A stretch of DNA of 64,000 nt from Acinetobacter sichuanensis (GCF_003024515.2 NZ_PYIX02000019.1:16910-80909); one strand, 5' to 3'; positions 35,011 through 43,911 are shown, counted from the stretch's first letter. The notes: generated by a model from the letters alone, not told the origin. Numbers and translations: made by a program.

Positions 35011-35040
35011 TACGATGTGGTTTTGATAAGCCACATCGTA
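35011..35040. terminator. Hairpin after the sulfatase gene
   Basis: Perfect 10-bp stem TACGATGTGG / CCACATCGTA with a 10-base loop, 9 bp past the stop; a second bulged hairpin follows at 35062-35092. No long T-tract, so perhaps mRNA-processing or Rho-type signal. Confidence 0.5.
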
Positions 35041-35148
35041 GATCTACATGATTATTTACAAGCTCATGCACCATGGAATCGTGCAATGAGCATACATCAT
35101 GCTGACTTTAGCGTGGTTAAAACAAAAATATATTAAAGGAATAAATAG

Positions 35149-36342
35149 ATGTTAAAAAAATATGGGCTTCCAATCCTAGTCGGATTTGGGGGATATAGCA
35201 CATTTGTGTCTGCAGAAAGCTTAACTACAGATATTTTATTGAAAAATTTATATGCAGATCGGAAATATGATGCCCAGCAAGCAGACGTAGGAAGTTGGAG
35301 TCAAGGGATGATTGCGCGAACGCAAGGACAGTATGAGCTCACTGATAAAGTAGCATTACAGGTCACAGGTTCTTTGCAATATGCGCAACGATTAAGTGAA
35401 GACCAACATATTAATGATGTTATTTTGCCTTTTGATCGGACTACAGGCGAGCAAGCTGAGCATTATAAGAAAGTTGCAGGTTCTGTAGCACTAAAATATG
35501 AAAATCAGAAAATTCATTGGGGTGAATTATGGATCGATACGCCTTTGGCAACGACAGATTATGCACGTCAATTGGTCACTTTATATAAAGGCATTACTTA
35601 TCAAATAGAAGGCTTAAATCAAAACTTAGAAATAGGACAAATCAATCGGTTTTCACCACGAAATGAAGAGGACTTTCGTAAACTCAGTGTGAAAGGGATT
35701 GAATCAGATGCTTTAAATTATGTGAACTATAAATATAAATTTGCGGATCAATATTTTCTAAACGCATATTATGGAAATTTAGAAGATTTATATCAACAAA
35801 TTCATCTTGGTGTAGATATCAAACAACCATATCGACAACTTAAGTTGCACAGTAAAATAAGATTTTATGATAATCAAGAAACTGGTCAGGAAAAACTAGG
35901 CGATATAGACAGTCAATACTATGGGATATTGCAAAATGTCTCGTGGAAAAATCATACAGTGGGCTTGGGATATCAAAAAATCGCTGGAAATGATGCCTTT
36001 CCAATGATTGATACAGTGCCAGTATTGGGCTATATCAATTGGACGCAAGCAATGTTTAGTCGTGCTAAGGAAAAGTCACTACATGTCAATTATCAATACC
36101 AATTCGACTCGGTCATTCCGAATTTAGTTTTAGATCTGAAATATATTCGTGGCGATGGTTTTCAAGTTGCTGAGCGAAGTCATGCCAAAGAACAACAATT
36201 GGATGTGATTTTGAGTTATAAAGTCAAACAAGGTTTGTTTAAAGGTTTTGGTTTACAGTGGTTTAATATCAATTATAAAAATAATTTTGGTGGTGATTAT
36301 ACTGAAAATCGAGTGTTTACCACTTATGCTTATCAGTTTTAA
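35149..36342 (+). CDS. OprD-family outer-membrane porin
   Basis: 397 aa with signal peptide (...FVSAESL), aromatic-rich alternating strands throughout and a C-terminal Phe (TTYAYQF) typical of outer-membrane barrels. Internal patterns such as GELWIDTPLATTDYARQLVTLYKGITYQIEG and LNYVNYKYKFADQYFLNAYYGNLED are those of OprD-like specific channels for small acids and aromatics. Position directly after the sulfatase suggests it admits the sulfate ester or another aromatic acid used by these genes. AAAGGA ribosome site. Confidence 0.82.
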   Translation: MLKKYGLPILVGFGGYSTFVSAESLTTDILLKNLYADRKYDAQQADVGSWSQGMIARTQGQYELTDKVALQVTGSLQYAQRLSEDQHINDVILPFDRTTGEQAEHYKKVAGSVALKYENQKIHWGELWIDTPLATTDYARQLVTLYKGITYQIEGLNQNLEIGQINRFSPRNEEDFRKLSVKGIESDALNYVNYKYKFADQYFLNAYYGNLEDLYQQIHLGVDIKQPYRQLKLHSKIRFYDNQETGQEKLGDIDSQYYGILQNVSWKNHTVGLGYQKIAGNDAFPMIDTVPVLGYINWTQAMFSRAKEKSLHVNYQYQFDSVIPNLVLDLKYIRGDGFQVAERSHAKEQQLDVILSYKVKQGLFKGFGLQWFNINYKNNFGGDYTENRVFTTYAYQF

Positions 36343-36523
36343 TAGAATCATTGAAGAGAACAATCAAGCTAAATAGATCTCGATTTGATTTTTCCTACGT
36401 GATCAATACCAAGATTACAGCAAGCTTAAAAACTTGCTGTAATCCAAAATAAACCGCAACAATCGCATTTAATACAGCGTTTTATTTTTGCAATAGAGCA
36501 AAGAAACAATTCAACATAAATAA
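36343..36523. other. Spacer after the porin gene with a 12-bp hairpin
   Basis: GATTACAGCAAG (36413-36424) and CTTGCTGTAATC (36433-36444) form a perfect 12-bp stem with an 8-base loop, the probable end of the porin transcript though without a T-tract. The last eight bases (ATAAATAA) are the left copy of the target duplication of the adjacent element. Confidence 0.55.
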
Positions 36524-36858
36524 CTGATGTTACGCAGTAACTCTAAAATTAAACTTTTGAGCTAGAAAAATGTGGATACGCGAAAACGTCATCCGCAACG
36601 TGTTTGAGGCAGGACTACTTTGGGGAGAAATGTTTCTGCGATGTATTTATCAATTTGCGGTGGTCGACGAGTTTTGCGGTGAGGATCCTCAAAATATATT
36701 TTGAGTCCGCAAGATGGTTTTGCCTACTTTTGCCGAAACAAAAGTAGGTTGAGCTGAAGGCTAATCCCAAATTTCAACTTTAGATGTAAGATCCCGTCGT
36801 GTAAATTTAGCTTTTGCTTTTTTCAGCTATTTAATTTAAATCCAATGCGTAACATCAG
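36524..36858. mobile_element. MITE-like non-coding element with terminal inverted repeats
   Basis: 335 bp bounded by perfect 13-bp inverted repeats, CTGATGTTACGCA (36524-36536) and TGCGTAACATCAG (36846-36858), themselves flanked by an exact 8-bp direct repeat ATAAATAA (36516-36523 and 36859-36866), as left by transposition. No transposase or ORF. Inside are an 18-bp palindrome (36688-36705), GAGGATCCTC (36681-36690) and a 10-bp-stem hairpin CCTACTTTTG/CAAAAGTAGG (36723-36748). It is visibly more G+C-rich than its flanks. It ends just beyond the iclR stop codon, so it has not broken that gene. The mobilising transposase family is unknown. Confidence 0.8.
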
Positions 36859-36867
36859 ATAAATAAA

Positions 36868-37692
36868 TTAAACATAAATAAATTGGGATATTTTATGGGC
36901 ATACTCGACAACATCATTCGCAATTTCATGTCTAAATTGTTCTTCGGTATAAGTGCTAATTGGACAACTAACAGATAGAACTGCATTGACCTCTTTATTG
37001 ATTTGATTATAGATTGGTGCTGCACAGGCTGCCATATCCGTATTAAAATGCCCCCAACTCACCATAAAACGCTGTTCACGCACTTCTTGTAATCGAAGTA
37101 GGAGTGAATCTATATCATGCGGGGTACGTTCAGAATAAACTTTCCAGTCCGTCATGCCTTCATAACGTTTTTTGATTTCAGCATTTGTAAGCTGTGACAA
37201 AATTAATTGTCCAATGACGGTAGCATGTGCAGGCCAACGCGTACCAATATGTACATTACTGGTAAATGCACCATTTGATTGTACATTACTAATAAAAACA
37301 ATATCTGTGCCTTCTAAAACAGAGAGATGTACCGCAATTTTAATTTTATCTCTAAGTTCACGCATAAGAGGCATCGCCAAATCAATCAATGATGATTTAG
37401 ATAAACTATTAAAACCCAGTGCCATGACATTGCTGTCCAAAGCATAGGTCTTTTGTGACATTTTTCTTAGATAGCCACAATGTTCCAAAGTGTGAATCAA
37501 ACGAAAAGCACTGGAGCGATTGACATCAATTTTTTCTGCAATTTCAGAAATCGTCATTTCCTGCTGATGTTGATCAAATAATTTTAAGATGGCTAAGCCA
37601 CGAATTAAGCCAGGAACAAGATAGCGTTCATCATTATTACTTTCACTTTCTTGCACCACAGTTGTGTCTTTGTTTATTAAATCCATTGTCAT
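36868..37692 (-). CDS. IclR-family regulator of the Rieske operon
   Basis: 274 aa from an ATG preceded by AAGGTGAG; the in-frame ATG 15 bases earlier has that ribosome site inside its first codons and is unlikely. N-terminal winged helix (LAILKLFDQHQQEMTISEIAEKIDVNRSSAFRLIHTLEHCGYLRK) and C-terminal IclR effector domain (LIDLAMPLMRELRDKIKIAVHLSVLEGTDIVFI, HIGTRWPAHATVIGQLIL, CAAPIYNQ). Divergent from the Rieske oxygenase operon; the intergenic region carries TGTTTT...AAAACA inverted repeats that are good operator candidates, one like a sequence upstream of the porin at 50.4 kb. Confidence 0.9.
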   Translation of the reverse strand: MTMDLINKDTTVVQESESNNDERYLVPGLIRGLAILKLFDQHQQEMTISEIAEKIDVNRSSAFRLIHTLEHCGYLRKMSQKTYALDSNVMALGFNSLSKSSLIDLAMPLMRELRDKIKIAVHLSVLEGTDIVFISNVQSNGAFTSNVHIGTRWPAHATVIGQLILSQLTNAEIKKRYEGMTDWKVYSERTPHDIDSLLLRLQEVREQRFMVSWGHFNTDMAACAAPIYNQINKEVNAVLSVSCPISTYTEEQFRHEIANDVVEYAHKISQFIYV

Positions 37693-37759
37693 GCTCACCT
37701 TTATCATTGTTGGATGACAAAATTAAATCACTATTCTAACGTCCTTTTTTTAAGACAAC

Positions 37760-37780
37760 AATGTTTATATATAAAACATT
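37760..37780. promoter_or_regulatory. Candidate IclR operator 1
   Basis: AATGTTT-N7-AAACATT, perfect 7-bp arms, in the iclR promoter side of the divergent region. Confidence 0.5.
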
Positions 37781-37849
37781 TATTTATAAATAAAACATTG
37801 CAAAATGTAAAAAATAATCAATATATTGATTTTAAATGAATTATAAAAA

Positions 37850-37879
37850 TTGACAAATAAATCGCTCAGATATTATCCT
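37850..37879 (+). promoter_or_regulatory. Promoter of the Rieske operon
   Basis: -35 TTGACA at 37850-37855 with -10 candidates TATTAT (37871-37876) or TATCCT (37874-37879, spacer 18). Confidence 0.5.
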
Positions 37880-37905
37880 ATGCTTAATGTTTTAAATATT
37901 AAATT

Positions 37906-37925
37906 ATGTTTTGCATATAAAACAT
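37906..37925. promoter_or_regulatory. Candidate IclR operator 2
   Basis: ATGTTTT-N6-AAAACAT, perfect 7-bp arms, in the leader of the Rieske operon between promoter and first gene. Shares its core with 50351-50366. Confidence 0.55.
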
Positions 37926-37938
37926 GGAAGATAACAAG

Positions 37939-38244
37939 ATGAATTGGATCACTGTTTGTAAAACCAATGAAATTGCTGAAGAAGAGCCGAAAGCAATGGA
38001 ATTTGAAGATAAAAAAATCGGCGTTTTTATGATCGAAGAGCGTTTCTTTGCTGTTGAAAATGTCTGCCCACATGCTTTTGCTTTATTAACCGAAGGCTTT
38101 ATCGAAGGGTTTACCGTTGAATGCCCATTGCACGAAGCAATTTTTAATTTAGAAACGGGTGCGTTAGAAAGTGGTCCGGGATGCAGAAATTTAAGTACGT
38201 ATCTCGTCAGAGTTGAAAATGGCGAAGTCCAAGTTCAGCTTTAA
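37939..38244 (+). CDS. Rieske-type [2Fe-2S] ferredoxin
   Basis: 101 aa from the second in-frame ATG, which has GGAAG upstream; the first ATG lies inside the operator palindrome. Rieske cluster ligands CPH (VCPHAF) and CPLH (ECPLHEAIFNLETG), the C-x-H...C-x2-H pattern of bacterial Rieske ferredoxins such as those of biphenyl and carbazole dioxygenases. It carries electrons from the reductase at 41.4 kb to the oxygenase at 38.6 kb. First gene of the operon-like run. Confidence 0.9.
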   Translation: MNWITVCKTNEIAEEEPKAMEFEDKKIGVFMIEERFFAVENVCPHAFALLTEGFIEGFTVECPLHEAIFNLETGALESGPGCRNLSTYLVRVENGEVQVQL

Positions 38245-38279
38245 ACGTTAATTGATCATGAAGAAAAGGAAATATTCAC

Positions 38280-38579
38280 ATGAAAAACTTTAATGAAAAA
38301 CTTGCGAAATGGAACCATGCACTGCCTTCAACAGAAGCAGGAATTAACAATATTCAGATTCCGGGACAAGTTGAACATCTGGTTTGGCAAAACCGTAGTC
38401 GTGCACCAAGTCAATATGAACTGGATTTTGTACAGCATTTAATGCAAGCCTTTAATCAGGATGTGACTGAACTGGATGCTTTAACGGATGCTTTAAACCT
38501 GCAAGGTTTTAGAACGATAGCAGGGGATTTATGGACAGCTGAAAGTTTCTCAGCAGAAATGCAGCGTTTGGGCTATTAA
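38280..38579 (+). CDS. Small protein with recombinase-like helix-turn-helix pattern
   Basis: 99 aa. The C-terminal half (LTDALNLQGFRTIAGDLW then SFSAEMQRLGY) follows the LN-x2-G-x-x-T-x2-G-x-W pattern of the DNA-binding recombinase domain of large serine recombinases, but there is no catalytic domain. The N-terminal half has an IPGQVEHLVWQNRSRAPSQYE segment. Encoded between the ferredoxin and the oxygenase, with AAGGAAAT upstream. Function unknown; possible DNA-binding regulator, or an oxygenase accessory protein that only shares the fold. Confidence 0.7.
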   Translation: MKNFNEKLAKWNHALPSTEAGINNIQIPGQVEHLVWQNRSRAPSQYELDFVQHLMQAFNQDVTELDALTDALNLQGFRTIAGDLWTAESFSAEMQRLGY

Positions 38580-38594
38580 GAAAAGGATTTTCTC

Positions 38595-39656
38595 ATGACA
38601 ACAGAAATTAATTTAGAACAATATTTGGATTTAGGTTTACGTGATCAATGGTATCCCGTATTGGCAAGTTGGGAAGTGGCTTCAAATCCTGTTGGTATTA
38701 CCCGTTTAGGTGAAAATATTGTGGTATGGCGTGATGACCAAGGCATGGTTCATGCACTTGAAGATCGTTGTCCGCATCGTGGGGCACGATTATCACTGGG
38801 TTGGAATCTTGGCAATCGGGTTGCGTGTTGGTATCACGGTGTAGAAGTTCGACATGACGGTGTTGTTGAGGATGTCCCTGCTGTTCATGACTGTCCATTG
38901 AAAGGTTCAGATTGCGTTAAATCGTACCAAGTCAAAGAAATGAACGATGCCATTTTTATTTGGTTTGGCTTGGATGATGCTGAACAAGCTGCTGAGTTAG
39001 CATTGCCTGATCAGTTGTCTAGTGAGGAATGGAGTTCTTTTCTGTGTATAGCGGATTGGAAAGTCAATCACCAATATGCCATTGATAATGTCATGGATCC
39101 AATGCATGGAACCTATTTGCATTGCACTTCACACTCAATGGCAGACGGTGAACGTACTGCTGAGATGAAGCATCGCCCAACCAAAGATGGTTTTATTTTT
39201 GAAAAAGAAGGGCAAACTGGTGTGAACTTTGACTGGGTGGAATATGGTCAAACGGGTGCAGCATGGTTACGTTTATCAATTCCATACCGTAAGTCATTTG
39301 GACCAGGTGGTGAGTTTTGGATTGTAGGTTTTGCAACGCCAATTGATGCAAAAAATACTCGCGTCTTCTTCTGGCGTTGCCGCAAAGTCGAGGGATGGCA
39401 GCGCAATGTATGGCGTTTCTTATATCGAAACCATTTAGAACAATTACATTGGGATGTATTGGAACAAGATCGAATTATTTTGGAAAATATGGCACCGAAT
39501 GCCCGTCAACATGAGTTTTTGTATCAGCATGACGTAGGTTTATCTCGCTTACGCCGTTTAATGAAAAAAGAAGCTGAGAAACAAATTAAAAAAATCATGT
39601 CTTTGCGCAATGTGTCAGATCAGCGAATTGCTATTCAGGAAGTTGCCAATGGCTAA
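38595..39656 (+). CDS. Rieske non-heme iron oxygenase, alpha subunit
   Basis: 353 aa. Rieske domain: CPHRGARLSLGWNLGNRVACWYHG (ligands CPH and CWYH, ~54-80). Catalytic domain: NVMDPMHGTYLHCTSH, the D-x2-H-x4-H mononuclear iron site with bridging Asp, around residues 169-184. The short length and absence of a beta-subunit gene fit the homo-oligomeric class (phthalate, vanillate, carbazole or dicamba type oxygenases). With the ferredoxin and reductase genes it forms a complete three-component oxygenase. Product could be a dihydrodiol (an SDR follows) or an O-/N-dealkylated phenol; the substrate is unknown. Confidence 0.9.
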   Translation: MTTEINLEQYLDLGLRDQWYPVLASWEVASNPVGITRLGENIVVWRDDQGMVHALEDRCPHRGARLSLGWNLGNRVACWYHGVEVRHDGVVEDVPAVHDCPLKGSDCVKSYQVKEMNDAIFIWFGLDDAEQAAELALPDQLSSEEWSSFLCIADWKVNHQYAIDNVMDPMHGTYLHCTSHSMADGERTAEMKHRPTKDGFIFEKEGQTGVNFDWVEYGQTGAAWLRLSIPYRKSFGPGGEFWIVGFATPIDAKNTRVFFWRCRKVEGWQRNVWRFLYRNHLEQLHWDVLEQDRIILENMAPNARQHEFLYQHDVGLSRLRRLMKKEAEKQIKKIMSLRNVSDQRIAIQEVANG

Positions 39657-40413
39657 GCAATCACTTTTAGAGGGAAAGCGCATTCTTGTTACAGGTGCGG
39701 CGCGAGGTTTGGGACGAGATTTCGCCCAAGCTGTAGCTGAAGCAGGTGCAGCAGTGGTCATGGCAGATATCTTAAGTGACTTGGTGCAACAAGAAGCTGA
39801 AAAGTTAGCAGAAAACAATCTAGTCGTTTATTCCGTCACGATAGATTTGAGCCAAAAACAGTCTATTCAGCAAGCAGTACAACAAACAGTTGCGCTTTTA
39901 GGTGGATTAGATGGGTTGATTAACTGTGCAGCGCTAGCAACGGGTGTTGGTGGTGTTGACATGATGGCTTATGACGAAACACTTTGGGATCGTGTCATGA
40001 ACATCAATGTCAAAGGCACTTGGTTGGTTTCACAAGCATGTGTTCCACATTTAAAAGCTTCAGGACAGGGAAAAATCATCAATATTGCGTCTGACACAGC
40101 ATTATGGGGTGCGCCTAATCTGATGGCTTATGTAGCAAGTAAAGGTGCCATCATTTCCATGACACGTTCTATGGCAAGTGAGTTGGGGGCAGACAATATT
40201 TGTGTCAATACCATCAGTCCAGGGCTGACATTGGTTGAGGCGACAACATATGTTCCACAGTCACGTCATGATTTGTATGTGAATGGAAGAGCTATACAGC
40301 GACAGCAACTGCCACAGGATATCAATGGTACAGCCATTTACTTGCTTTCAGACCTCTCATCTTTTGTGACTGGACAAAATATTTTGGTTAATGGCGGTTT
40401 CGTCTTTAATTAA
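39649..40413 (+). CDS. SDR-family dehydrogenase (possible dihydrodiol dehydrogenase)
   Basis: 254 aa from the ATG overlapping the oxygenase stop by 8 bases, preceded by AGGAAG. Classical SDR: TGAARGLGRDFA, INCAALA (in place of NNAG), NIASDTALWGAPNLMAYVASKGA with catalytic Ser, Tyr and Lys, and VNTISPGLTLVEA. Translational coupling to the oxygenase suggests it oxidises the oxygenase product, for example a cis-dihydrodiol to a catechol. Confidence 0.87.
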   Translation: MAKQSLLEGKRILVTGAARGLGRDFAQAVAEAGAAVVMADILSDLVQQEAEKLAENNLVVYSVTIDLSQKQSIQQAVQQTVALLGGLDGLINCAALATGVGGVDMMAYDETLWDRVMNINVKGTWLVSQACVPHLKASGQGKIINIASDTALWGAPNLMAYVASKGAIISMTRSMASELGADNICVNTISPGLTLVEATTYVPQSRHDLYVNGRAIQRQQLPQDINGTAIYLLSDLSSFVTGQNILVNGGFVFN

Positions 40414-40423
40414 GGAGTAAGAC

Positions 40424-41353
40424 ATGATTACAGGAATCGAAGTCCTTAAATTTGGTGTTGAAAACCGCCAAGAGGCAAAGACATTTCTAGCTGATTTTGG
40501 TTTAAAACCTATTGCAACGGATGTTGAACATACCGATTTATATCAAACACAGAACGGTTGCAAAATTTATTTGTTTGATATTACAGATGCGCGTTTACCA
40601 CCAGCCATTGAAGCAGGTTCGACCTTACGTGAAGTGACATGGGGAGTTGAAAACCTACAGGATTTAACAAAATTAGCAGAAAAATTGGGCAATGAGCCTG
40701 ATTTCGACAGCTCAGCTGCATTTGTGCAATGTCGTGATCCAAATGGAATGACGATCCGCTTTGAACACAGTATTACGCATGAATTACCTACGGTACAAAC
40801 CGAAGGAATGAACCAGTTTGGCAATATTCAACGTATTAATGCAGCCAGTCCTGTATATGAAAAAGCTGAACCTGTGGATATTGGGCATGTTGTCTTTTTT
40901 ACACCAGACTTAGAAACCACTCAGGCATTTTATATTGAAAAATTAGGTTTTCATTTGTCAGATGCTTATCGTAAACGTGGGGCATTTTTACGCTGCCGTG
41001 GCGAAGGTTTTCATCATGATTTATTTTTACTGTCTATACCGAATAAACCTGCGGGTTTAAATCATGTTGCTTTTGTGGTGCGTGATATTCATGAGGTGAT
41101 TGGCGGTGGTTTAAGTATGAATCGTCAGGATTGGTCGACTTTTATTGGTCCGGGACGTCATCCTATTTCGTCTGCTTATTTTTGGTATGTCAACTCACCA
41201 TTGGGTGGTGCATTTGAATATTACACCAATGATGATTATTTAACTGAAGCATGGCAACCACGTGAAGAAGAGCATTGCCTTGAACTGTTTACTGAGTGGG
41301 CAATCGAAGGCGGGCTTGATCATGAAACCCGCCGTCAGGTTAAACCTGCTTAG
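40424..41353 (+). CDS. Extradiol dioxygenase (second VOC-type ring-cleavage enzyme)
   Basis: 309 aa, two VOC domains. C-terminal iron ligands: His in DIGHVVFFT (~149), His in GLNHVAFVV (~212) and Glu in GGAFEYYTND (~266). Differs clearly from the extradiol dioxygenase at 30.4 kb, so the window has two separate meta-cleavage routes. Strong TAAGGAG ribosome site. Placed right after the oxygenase-SDR pair, it is the likely ring-cleavage step, with the alpha/beta hydrolase downstream acting on the product. Confidence 0.87.
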   Translation: MITGIEVLKFGVENRQEAKTFLADFGLKPIATDVEHTDLYQTQNGCKIYLFDITDARLPPAIEAGSTLREVTWGVENLQDLTKLAEKLGNEPDFDSSAAFVQCRDPNGMTIRFEHSITHELPTVQTEGMNQFGNIQRINAASPVYEKAEPVDIGHVVFFTPDLETTQAFYIEKLGFHLSDAYRKRGAFLRCRGEGFHHDLFLLSIPNKPAGLNHVAFVVRDIHEVIGGGLSMNRQDWSTFIGPGRHPISSAYFWYVNSPLGGAFEYYTNDDYLTEAWQPREEEHCLELFTEWAIEGGLDHETRRQVKPA

Positions 41354-41379
41354 TCATTCAAAATGATAAGGAGATCAAC

Positions 41380-42588
41380 ATGAATAAAATTGTGATTGTC
41401 GGTGCAGGGCAAGCCGCAGGTTGGGCAGTCCATACGCTCCGTGGTCAGGGTTTTACAGGTGAAATTCATGTAGTGTCGAATGAAACGCATGTTTTTTATG
41501 AGCGCCCACCTTTGTCTAAACAAGTGTTAGCACAAGAAGCTGAACTTACGAGTTTAAATTTATTTTCTGAGGATCAAATCAGTGATTTTTCAGTGATATG
41601 GCATAAGCCAGATCATGCAGTTCGTTTGGATACTACAGATAAAACTGTACATTTGGAAAGTGGCAAAGTTTTGCCATATGACAAATTATTAATTGCCACA
41701 GGCAGTCGAGCGCGTGTTCCTGTTGCCACTTGGTCGAGTATGCAAAATGTCTATACCTTACGTGATATTCACGATTGTCAGACCTTAGCAGAGAAAATAA
41801 AGTCAGCTGAACATATTGCTGTCATTGGTGGAGGTTGGATCGGGCTTGAAATAGCAGCGACTGCATGCCAACAGGGTAAAAAAGTTGAAATTTTTGAATA
41901 TGGCTCTCGTCTTTGTGCGCGTAGTGTAAGCCCTGAGGTTTCAGATTATTTAAAAAAATTACATGAAAATGCAGGTGTAGTGGTTCATTTAAATGCAACG
42001 AAATTGCATTTAATTGAGGCACCAAATCAAAAAGTAGAAGTTTTTTACGATGAGATTAGGCTAAAACAATTTGACTGTGTCGTGGTTGGGGCAGGTGCAG
42101 AAATAGCCAAAGAATTGGCAGTTTTGGCAAAGTTGGATGTTAAAGATGGCATTGTTGTCAATGCGTTTGGTCAAAGCTCTGATGCCGATATTTATGCTGC
42201 AGGTGATGTTGCGATTCATCCTACTTTAGGTTATTGCATTCAGTCTTGGGCAAATGCACAAAATCAGGCGATTGCAACAGCCAAGTCCATGCTTGGGGAA
42301 ATGACGGCTTATCAGGATATTCCTTGGCTATGGTCGGATCAGTACCAATGCAATATTCAGATTTTAGGTACCTATCAACCTGAAAAAACGCATCAAATGA
42401 TTGTTCGTCAAGTTAACGAAACGCAACAAGCATTTTTATATTTAAATGAACAGAATCAACTTCTTAATATGATTTCAGTCAATGACTCAAAACTGGTGAA
42501 ACTGGGGAAAAGATGGATGACCAGTCAGCGAGAGTTAGATCCAGCCCAATTGCAAGATATTGACTTTAATCTAATGCAACTGAAGTAA
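41380..42588 (+). CDS. NAD(P)H:ferredoxin reductase of the Rieske system
   Basis: 402 aa, the BphA4/ThcD-type flavoprotein. FAD loop IVGAGQAAGWA (5-15), YERPPLSKQVL, NAD loop VIGGGWIGLEIA, and the second FAD motif YAAGDVAIHP; the C-terminal domain has the WLWSDQYQCNIQILG segment of oxygenase-coupled reductases. It passes electrons from NAD(P)H to the Rieske ferredoxin. TAAGGAG ribosome site. Confidence 0.91.
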   Translation: MNKIVIVGAGQAAGWAVHTLRGQGFTGEIHVVSNETHVFYERPPLSKQVLAQEAELTSLNLFSEDQISDFSVIWHKPDHAVRLDTTDKTVHLESGKVLPYDKLLIATGSRARVPVATWSSMQNVYTLRDIHDCQTLAEKIKSAEHIAVIGGGWIGLEIAATACQQGKKVEIFEYGSRLCARSVSPEVSDYLKKLHENAGVVVHLNATKLHLIEAPNQKVEVFYDEIRLKQFDCVVVGAGAEIAKELAVLAKLDVKDGIVVNAFGQSSDADIYAAGDVAIHPTLGYCIQSWANAQNQAIATAKSMLGEMTAYQDIPWLWSDQYQCNIQILGTYQPEKTHQMIVRQVNETQQAFLYLNEQNQLLNMISVNDSKLVKLGKRWMTSQRELDPAQLQDIDFNLMQLK

Positions 42589-42632
42589 GGATTCAAAACA
42601 AAAATATCAGCCATGAATTAAAGGATTTTCCC

Positions 42633-43856
42633 ATGGATCATGATGTAAAAACAGGGATTAAGCATTGGACACCCGCGATTATTTTAATGATCTGCGTTGT
42701 GTTGGCTTTCTTTGACAAAATCAGTATTGCCGTATTGTTTTCTGATGCAACATTTCAGAATGCAATGGGGATTGGACAAGATAAAGCAAAACTAGGCTGG
42801 TTGATGACAAGCTTCTTGTTGGCTTATGGTTTCTCATCCATGTTTCTCAGCTTTTTGGGTGATATTTTTTGCCCTAAAAAAATGTTGTTTTGGAGTGTGA
42901 CTTCATGGGGCATCTTGATGATTCTGATGGGATTTACCACAGATTATTCAATGATGATGACCTTGCGCGTTTTACTCGGATTAGCTGAAGGTCCTTTATT
43001 TGCATTGGCTTATACCATTGTCAAACAGACGTATACAGATCGTCAGCAAGCACGTGCATCCACGATGTTTTTATTGGGTACACCTATCGGTGCTTTTTTA
43101 GGTTTCCCAATCACCGCATTCGTACTCGCACATTATGATTGGCACACTACCTTTTTCGTCATGGGTGCAATGACGTTTATTGTATTGGCTTTGATCGTAT
43201 TTGGCTTACGTAATTTACAACTTAAACGCACAGTCGATCTAGATGGTGTAGCAAAACGTGTGAATTTTAAAACGCATGTGTGCAATACCAAAGCTTTGAT
43301 GACGAATTCTGCTTTCTGGTTGTTGTGTGTTTTCAATATTGCTTTGATGACTTATTTATGGGGCTTAAACAGTTGGGTACCGTCATATTTAATTCAAGAC
43401 AAAGGCTTTAATTTAAAAGAATTTGGTATTTATTCAAGCTTTCCATTTATTGCCATGTTGATTGGTGAAGTCGTTGGCGCATTTTTTTCAGACAAAATGG
43501 GTAAACGTGCAATTCAGGTCAGTGGTGGTTTATTACTGGCGGGTGTTTTTATGTACGTGATGGTCATTGCAAAAGAACCCATGATGGTGATTTTGGCAAT
43601 GTCACTCAGTGCAATGTCATGGGGTTTCGGAGTTGCTGCCGTATTTGCATTGTTAGCACGTATTACCACAGCAGATGTGGGGGCAACAGCAGGCGGGATT
43701 TTCAATGGACTGGGTAATTTTGCCAGCGCCGCAGCGCCTGTAGTGATTGGTGCAATTGTCATGCAAACAGGCAGTTTTAATATCGGAATTACGTTCTTGG
43801 CAGCAGTGGCATTTATAGGTTCCTTTTTCTTGGCACCTTTGCTGAAGCGTTATTAA
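42633..43856 (+). CDS. MFS transporter, anion:cation symporter type
   Basis: 407 aa, 12 membrane segments, with FDKISIAVLFSDATFQ near TM1 and LLAYGFSSMFLSFLGDIFCPKKMLFWSVTSWG in the conserved TM2-TM3 region, as in ACS-family carriers of organic acids. Placed in the middle of the catabolic operon with an AAAGGA ribosome site, so it is the probable inner-membrane importer of the operon's substrate. Confidence 0.87.
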   Translation: MDHDVKTGIKHWTPAIILMICVVLAFFDKISIAVLFSDATFQNAMGIGQDKAKLGWLMTSFLLAYGFSSMFLSFLGDIFCPKKMLFWSVTSWGILMILMGFTTDYSMMMTLRVLLGLAEGPLFALAYTIVKQTYTDRQQARASTMFLLGTPIGAFLGFPITAFVLAHYDWHTTFFVMGAMTFIVLALIVFGLRNLQLKRTVDLDGVAKRVNFKTHVCNTKALMTNSAFWLLCVFNIALMTYLWGLNSWVPSYLIQDKGFNLKEFGIYSSFPFIAMLIGEVVGAFFSDKMGKRAIQVSGGLLLAGVFMYVMVIAKEPMMVILAMSLSAMSWGFGVAAVFALLARITTADVGATAGGIFNGLGNFASAAAPVVIGAIVMQTGSFNIGITFLAAVAFIGSFFLAPLLKRY

Positions 43857-43911
43857 TTCATTGGATCAACAGCTCCTTCTTGAATACTGAGGGGCTCAAT
43901 TTACCAGATTG

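Noticed and set aside
36524..36540. Resemblance of the element end (GATGTTACGCAG) to sequence known from class 1 integron cassettes
   Set aside because: Only about 12 bases and no integrase, attI or cassette structure nearby; treated as chance.
37786..37810. Further IclR-like palindromes around 37786-37810
   Set aside because: Short arms (ACATT-GCAA-AATGT) in very A+T-rich DNA; too weak to list as operators.
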